Positions 6,128 through 9,358 of a stretch of DNA of 9,358 nucleotides are shown in pieces. Both the position numbers and the translations under genes were made by a program. The notes beneath the pieces are model-generated. The model was not told the origin of the DNA. It saw nothing but the letters and a program-made list of their open reading frames with translations, and searched no databases. Source of the DNA: JBAXPW01 sp037132015. GTDB lineage: Bacteria > Patescibacteriota > Microgenomatia > UBA1406 > GWC2-37-13. Within the stretch, counting starts at the first letter, position 1. Each line of letters starts with the position of its first letter. The stretch is from NCBI GenBank assembly GCA_037132015.1, contig JBAXPW010000059.1, positions 1-9,358 of the forward strand, read 5' to 3'.

Positions 6128-7432
6128 ATGAAAATTGCAGTTCTTGGAGGTGGGTTTACCGGATTAACTTCAGCATATTATCTTACAAAAAAAGGTCATG
6201 CAGTTACATTATATGAATCTAATCTTGAATTGGGTGGACTTGCAAATGGATTTTATAGTAAAGGATGGGAGTGGCCATTGGAGCGTGCTTATCATCATAT
6301 TTTTGCTTCCGATTCTGATATCTTAAATTTTGCAAAAGAGATAGGATTTGATAAATTCTTTTTTAAATCTCCTGAAACATCTTCCATCTATGAAATTCCT
6401 AATAAAAAAAATCAATACAATATAGTTCCGATCGATTCCCCTTTTGATTTCTTGCAATTCCCTTATCTGTCAATGCCCGAAAAAGTACGCGCAGCTTCAG
6501 TACTTGCTTTTATAAAACTTTCTCCTCATTTACCTATTTATGATGAGCTGACGTGCTATGAATTTCTTGAAAAGTTTATGGGGAAAAAAGCATGGGAGAC
6601 ATTGTTTGGACAACTTTTTCGGAAAAAGTACGGTAAATATGCGGAGAAAGTTCTTGCATCATTTATCTGGACGAGAATAAAAAAACGTACGAAAAAGTTG
6701 GGTTATGTTGAGGGTGGTTTTCAATCATTTATAGATTATATTGCTCAAACTGACATAGATCAAGGCGCAGTTATTCGCACTGGTTATCGAGTAAGGTCGA
6801 TTCAAAAAAAAAGTTCGGGATTTTTTGTTGGATTTGAAAATTCAATGGGGGAGCAGGGAAGTGATGTGTTTGACACTATTATTTCAACACTTCCAACACC
6901 TATTTTGACAAAGGTTTCAACCGATGTTTTTCCAACTCATTACATAAAACAACTTAATAAAATAGAATATTTGAATGCGGGATGTCTCATCCTCGAAACA
7001 AAAGAGCCCTTACTTGAAAAAACATATTGGCTCAACAATTGTATACAAGATATTCCATTTATGTTTATCGGACAACATACAAACTTCATAGATAAAAGTC
7101 ATTATGGGGGAAATCATATCGCATATGTGGCACGATATCCTGATGATAATGATCCATTTATCAAGATGGAGCGAGATGAAGCTGTGAAATACATCGCTCC
7201 ATATGTTCTTAAATTGACTGGTAAAAAAGATTTAACTCTTATTCGTTCATATTGGTTCCGCGCACACTATGCACAACCGATTTTTAGTAAAGAATTTGTG
7301 AAAAACAAACCTGATTTTATTACACCAGATAAAAATATCTTTATTGCCAATCTTGATATGACCTATCCAAATGATAGGGGAACAAATTATGCTGTGGCGC
7401 TGGGTAAGCAAGTTGCTATGATGATTGGGTGA
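6128..7432 (+). CDS. FAD-dependent oxidoreductase, amine-oxidase / protoporphyrinogen-oxidase-like fold
   Basis: A flavoprotein of 434 residues, soluble and complete. The N-terminal Rossmann motif GGGFTG (7-12) binds the FAD phosphates. Glu30 at the end of the second strand (VTLYES) should bind the ribose. LGGLANGF (35-42) is the usual GG motif after the dinucleotide fold. The C-terminal FAD-contacting segment reads MTYPNDRGTNYAVALGKQVA (about 410-429). The middle holds an aromatic-rich substrate region, and GYVEGGFQSFIDYI (192-205) resembles the GG..S..D motif shared by HemY, phytoene desaturase and UDP-galactopyranose mutase relatives. The substrate cannot be told from sequence. No heme or carotenoid genes are in view, so a protoporphyrinogen oxidase label would be unsafe; a sugar or lipid oxidation or isomerisation is as likely. 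It is preceded by its own promoter and 11-bp repeats, and followed 21 bp later by the GAF-ANTAR gene, which also has its own -10 box. Confidence 0.85.
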   Translation: MKIAVLGGGFTGLTSAYYLTKKGHAVTLYESNLELGGLANGFYSKGWEWPLERAYHHIFASDSDILNFAKEIGFDKFFFKSPETSSIYEIPNKKNQYNIVPIDSPFDFLQFPYLSMPEKVRAASVLAFIKLSPHLPIYDELTCYEFLEKFMGKKAWETLFGQLFRKKYGKYAEKVLASFIWTRIKKRTKKLGYVEGGFQSFIDYIAQTDIDQGAVIRTGYRVRSIQKKSSGFFVGFENSMGEQGSDVFDTIISTLPTPILTKVSTDVFPTHYIKQLNKIEYLNAGCLILETKEPLLEKTYWLNNCIQDIPFMFIGQHTNFIDKSHYGGNHIAYVARYPDDNDPFIKMERDEAVKYIAPYVLKLTGKKDLTLIRSYWFRAHYAQPIFSKEFVKNKPDFITPDKNIFIANLDMTYPNDRGTNYAVALGKQVAMMIG

Positions 7433-7441
7433 AAAATTGGG

Positions 7442-7447
7442 TATAAT
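7442..7447 (+). promoter_or_regulatory. -10 box of the GAF-ANTAR gene, leaderless geometry
   Basis: A perfect TATAAT, preceded by TTGGG, lies six bases before the ATG at 7454, entirely within the 21-bp gap after the oxidoreductase stop. No convincing -35 is found at 16-18 bp. The gene may therefore be read both from here and by readthrough. Confidence 0.6.
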
Positions 7448-7453
7448 TCCTTC

Positions 7454-8137
7454 ATGAAAACAATTACTTGGGTTGAGATTGTAACGTTGCTTGCAGATCT
7501 TGTGGTATTTGAATCGCTTCAATTTAATGAATTTTTGAAGAAATTAATCAAATTACTTTCTCAACTTATTCCCGCAGATTCATATCTCATCTATTTATAT
7601 GATCGGGAAAAAAATCAACTTATCTTAGTAGGATCAAAAAAATCAAAAGCTAAATTAGTGGGTAAGCTAACAATGAAGTCGGGAGAGGGGATCACAGGAT
7701 GGGTAGTGGAACATAAAAAACCTGTTATTTTAGAAAAAGAAGCATACAAAGATGAGCGATTCTTATTTTTCAAAGAATTGCCAGAAGACCGATATGAGGC
7801 ATTTCTTTCTGTTCCAATTATAGACAAAAAGGGTGTGGTGGGAGTTATCAATATTCAAAATAAGACTCCGCGTAAATTTTCGAAAGAAGAAACAAAGATA
7901 GTAGGGGGAATAGTGAAGATTATCTCGTCAGCATTTGAACAGATTGCTCTCGGGAGACAGGTTGATTTCTTAAAAGACAAACTTGAAGAACGAAAAATTG
8001 TGGAGAAGGCAAAGGGGCTCTTGATGAAGTTAAAAGGGTATTCAGAAAATGAGGCATACCGTGTGCTTCAGACTGAGGCAATGAAAAAAAGAAAATCAAT
8101 AAAAGAGATAGCTGATGCAATCATTCTTGTATATTGA
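7454..8137 (+). CDS. GAF-ANTAR protein, probable RNA-binding transcription antiterminator
   Basis: Proteins with this layout sense a signal through GAF and use ANTAR to bind paired hexaloop hairpins in nascent RNA, preventing termination. The 227-residue product has a GAF domain at about 23-162, with GEGITGWVVEHKKPVIL (77-93), the FLSVPI strand (117-122) and GVVGVINIQNK (127-137). A helical linker leads to ANTAR (about 173-225). Its signature residues are all present: RKIVEKAKGLLMKLKGYSE (180-198), then EAYRVLQTEAMKKRKSIKEI (200-219) and ADAII. No kinase or receiver domain is attached, so the GAF ligand would be the direct input. I could not identify its RNA target in the window. It follows the oxidoreductase on the same strand and converges on the hypothetical gene, with stop codons only 11 bp apart. 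Confidence 0.9.
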   Translation: MKTITWVEIVTLLADLVVFESLQFNEFLKKLIKLLSQLIPADSYLIYLYDREKNQLILVGSKKSKAKLVGKLTMKSGEGITGWVVEHKKPVILEKEAYKDERFLFFKELPEDRYEAFLSVPIIDKKGVVGVINIQNKTPRKFSKEETKIVGGIVKIISSAFEQIALGRQVDFLKDKLEERKIVEKAKGLLMKLKGYSENEAYRVLQTEAMKKRKSIKEIADAIILVY

Positions 8138-8148
8138 TGAGTATATTG

Positions 8149-9246
8149 TTAATTATAGGGAATTATTTTGTTGATAGGTTTCCCCTTCTTCCTAACATCA
8201 TATAAGTTTATCTCATATGTTGTTTCGCGAGGAAGCCATAATCTAGTATTTCTTTCAGAAGTGCTTGGATCTGTTGTTATCATGTTTGGAAATATAGCTT
8301 GAAGAAGTTGTGGCCATTCTTTACCAACTCCAGTTGTAACATTGTCTATTTTTAATTCTCGCAATATACAATCTCGGAGATCTAGTGGTAAGGCTAAAAA
8401 AACCATTCCATGATAGCTTGGTCGGTTATCGCCACGATTGTGTGTAAATCCAAATGCTAAAACACCAAGAGGGCCTGTATTTGTGTTAAGCGCTCCTACG
8501 TGGTAAATACCACCTCGTCCGTTATTATAAACGAAGTCTGTACTTGGATCATAATTTGCACAGATCATAACATCTGTGGTAGTTGGCCTATTGTCTTTAG
8601 CTAAGTCAGCGATTATATTCATATATGGTTGGAATATTGTTTGATAGGAACGAACCAAGTTATGTTGTGGATCTACTGCGCCAACTCCCCCAAAATAAAT
8701 ATCGCGAGGTTGAAAGCCTGCATTATCAATTCCTGTGGCATAGCCAAAAGCCATACTTACTCCATTTGTTCTTACTTCTATTGCTAATTCATCCAATTTT
8801 AGTCGATCTATTCTTGGTTCAATTGATGAAGGTGGTGGTGCTGTTGTAAAAGGCGTTGCAACAGGTGTGTTACTCATTTGTTGTTTCTGTAATAATTCGA
8901 ATTCATATCGTAATGCGTCCCAATATGCGTTGATAACAACATCACTGGTCATCACTGGTAGTTGTTGCAATTGTCCGTCTTTGGTAGTGTAGCTGTTTTG
9001 TTGACTTATCCATAAATATTCATCAGGTAATAGTTTAGCTCTGATAGCTCTTTGTAGAATGGTTGCTCTCATTTGTTTTTGTTGATCTGGTAGACCAATC
9101 TGACTATATAGTAGTTTACGTAAATTACCACCCCTAATCAACCAGTTGGATATAATTATATCATCCTCTAAGTCGCCTTGAACTATTATATTATGTTGTT
9201 GATTGTTCGTTTCTTGGCGCCGTTTCAGTTGAGCAGGAACCAGCAT
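8149..9246 (-). CDS. Hypothetical protein, unrecognised; 5' end uncertain
   Basis: I do not recognise this 365-residue protein. It shows no signal peptide or membrane segment. The first 125 residues are polar, Gln/Asn-rich and mostly helical in character. A Thr/Pro-rich linker follows (about 126-143, with TPFTTAPPPSS). The C-terminal part, about 145-365, looks like one globular alpha/beta domain with many glycines and aromatics: MAFGYATGIDNAGF (165-178), DIYFGGVGAVDP (182-193), DVMICANYDPSTDFVYNNGR (225-244) and GVLAFGFTHNRGDNRPSYHG (261-280). Conserved-looking His, Asp and Asn residues there could form an active or binding site, but this is a guess. The ATG at 9244-9246 has no -10 box in the close position seen for several neighbours and no Shine-Dalgarno. 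Coding-like sequence continues upstream, so the real N-terminus may lie further right. Confidence 0.65.
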   Translation of the reverse strand: MLVPAQLKRRQETNNQQHNIIVQGDLEDDIIISNWLIRGGNLRKLLYSQIGLPDQQKQMRATILQRAIRAKLLPDEYLWISQQNSYTTKDGQLQQLPVMTSDVVINAYWDALRYEFELLQKQQMSNTPVATPFTTAPPPSSIEPRIDRLKLDELAIEVRTNGVSMAFGYATGIDNAGFQPRDIYFGGVGAVDPQHNLVRSYQTIFQPYMNIIADLAKDNRPTTTDVMICANYDPSTDFVYNNGRGGIYHVGALNTNTGPLGVLAFGFTHNRGDNRPSYHGMVFLALPLDLRDCILRELKIDNVTTGVGKEWPQLLQAIFPNMITTDPSTSERNTRLWLPRETTYEINLYDVRKKGKPINKIIPYN

Positions 9247-9339
9247 GTTTCGTGCAGTACATAATTGAGCATAAGCAAATAGGATTCCATAAGGATGAGT
9301 AGCGGGATACGCACCCCGTTCCCTGTACCAGTTAACACG
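9247..9339 (-). other. Coding-like in-frame extension upstream of the hypothetical gene's ATG
   Basis: In frame with the downstream gene, 31 codons run from a TAG (9340-9342) to the ATG without any ATG, GTG or TTG. They translate to a protein-like segment including NWYRERGAYPATHPYG and ILFAYAQLCTARN. The stretch is more GC-rich than its surroundings. Possible readings are a frameshifted or assembly-damaged 5' end, a nonstandard start (an ATC lies at 9283-9285), or chance. On the same strand AGGATG (9350-9355) and CATCCT (9292-9297) could close a 64-base structure that includes a small CGGG/CCCG hairpin. Confidence 0.35.
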
Positions 9340-9358
9340 CTAAATAGAACATCCTAAA

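Noticed and set aside
6128..7432. Naming the flavoprotein protoporphyrinogen oxidase (hemY) or UDP-galactopyranose mutase (glf)
   Set aside because: Only shared FAD-fold motifs are seen. No diagnostic substrate-site residues or pathway neighbours support either name.
7430..7453. Readthrough of the TGA after the oxidoreductase, which is in frame with the GAF-ANTAR gene and would give a fusion (UGA as glycine, as in some CPR lineages)
   Set aside because: No gene in the window contains internal TGA codons, TGA also ends the GAF-ANTAR gene, and a TATAAT box sits in the gap. Standard code with two separate genes is simpler.
9292..9355. Possible tRNA or tRNA-like structure, because AGGATG and CATCCT can close a 64-base fold with an inner GC hairpin
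   Set aside because: Too short for a tRNA, with no T-loop consensus and no acceptable anticodon loop. The same bases read as protein in frame with the downstream gene.
1..9358. CRISPR array, insertion sequence, rRNA or tRNA genes
   Set aside because: No regular direct repeats with spacers, transposase motifs, terminal repeats with target duplications, or RNA gene signatures were found by reading both strands.

Overview
The window is AT-rich, gene-dense and free of mobile elements, rRNA and tRNA. Most genes lack a visible Shine-Dalgarno. At least five of them put a TATAAT-like -10 box only 6-8 bases before the ATG, which implies leaderless or nearly leaderless mRNAs. Together with the gene content (a B12-dependent ribonucleotide reductase with no other deoxynucleotide genes in view, a PduO-type adenosyltransferase, a HARP-type PIN nuclease, short conserved-hypothetical membrane proteins and an orphan), this suggests a Candidate Phyla Radiation (Patescibacteria) or similar reduced bacterium. 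That placement is inference. TAA and TGA both act as stops here, so standard code 11 fits.

Left third (1-3700), all on the minus strand and transcribed right to left: nrdR (3144-3620), then nrdJ (616-3009), then a pduO-type cobalamin adenosyltransferase (start at 445, cut by the left edge). This is a coherent deoxynucleotide module. The adenosyltransferase makes adenosylcobalamin, NrdJ uses it to reduce ribonucleotides, and NrdR is the dedicated repressor. A pair of NrdR-box-like palindromes 32 bp apart lies just upstream of nrdR. A long inverted repeat sits between nrdR and nrdJ, and a GC-rich terminator-like hairpin lies between nrdJ and pduO.

Middle (3700-6050): a plus-strand PIN-domain protein of the HARP family (minimal protein-only RNase P, previously called 'RNA ligase partner') converges with, and overlaps by 71 bp, a minus-strand two-helix membrane protein. 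Next comes a divergently transcribed AI-2E/PerM-family permease.

Right third (6050-9358): three 11-bp tandem repeats precede a promoter and a FAD-dependent oxidoreductase of the amine-oxidase/protoporphyrinogen-oxidase-like fold. A GAF-ANTAR protein, probably an RNA-binding antiterminator, follows. Convergent to it is a 365-residue soluble protein I do not recognise. Its annotated ATG is preceded by 31 further codons of coding-like sequence with no start codon, so its true 5' end is uncertain.
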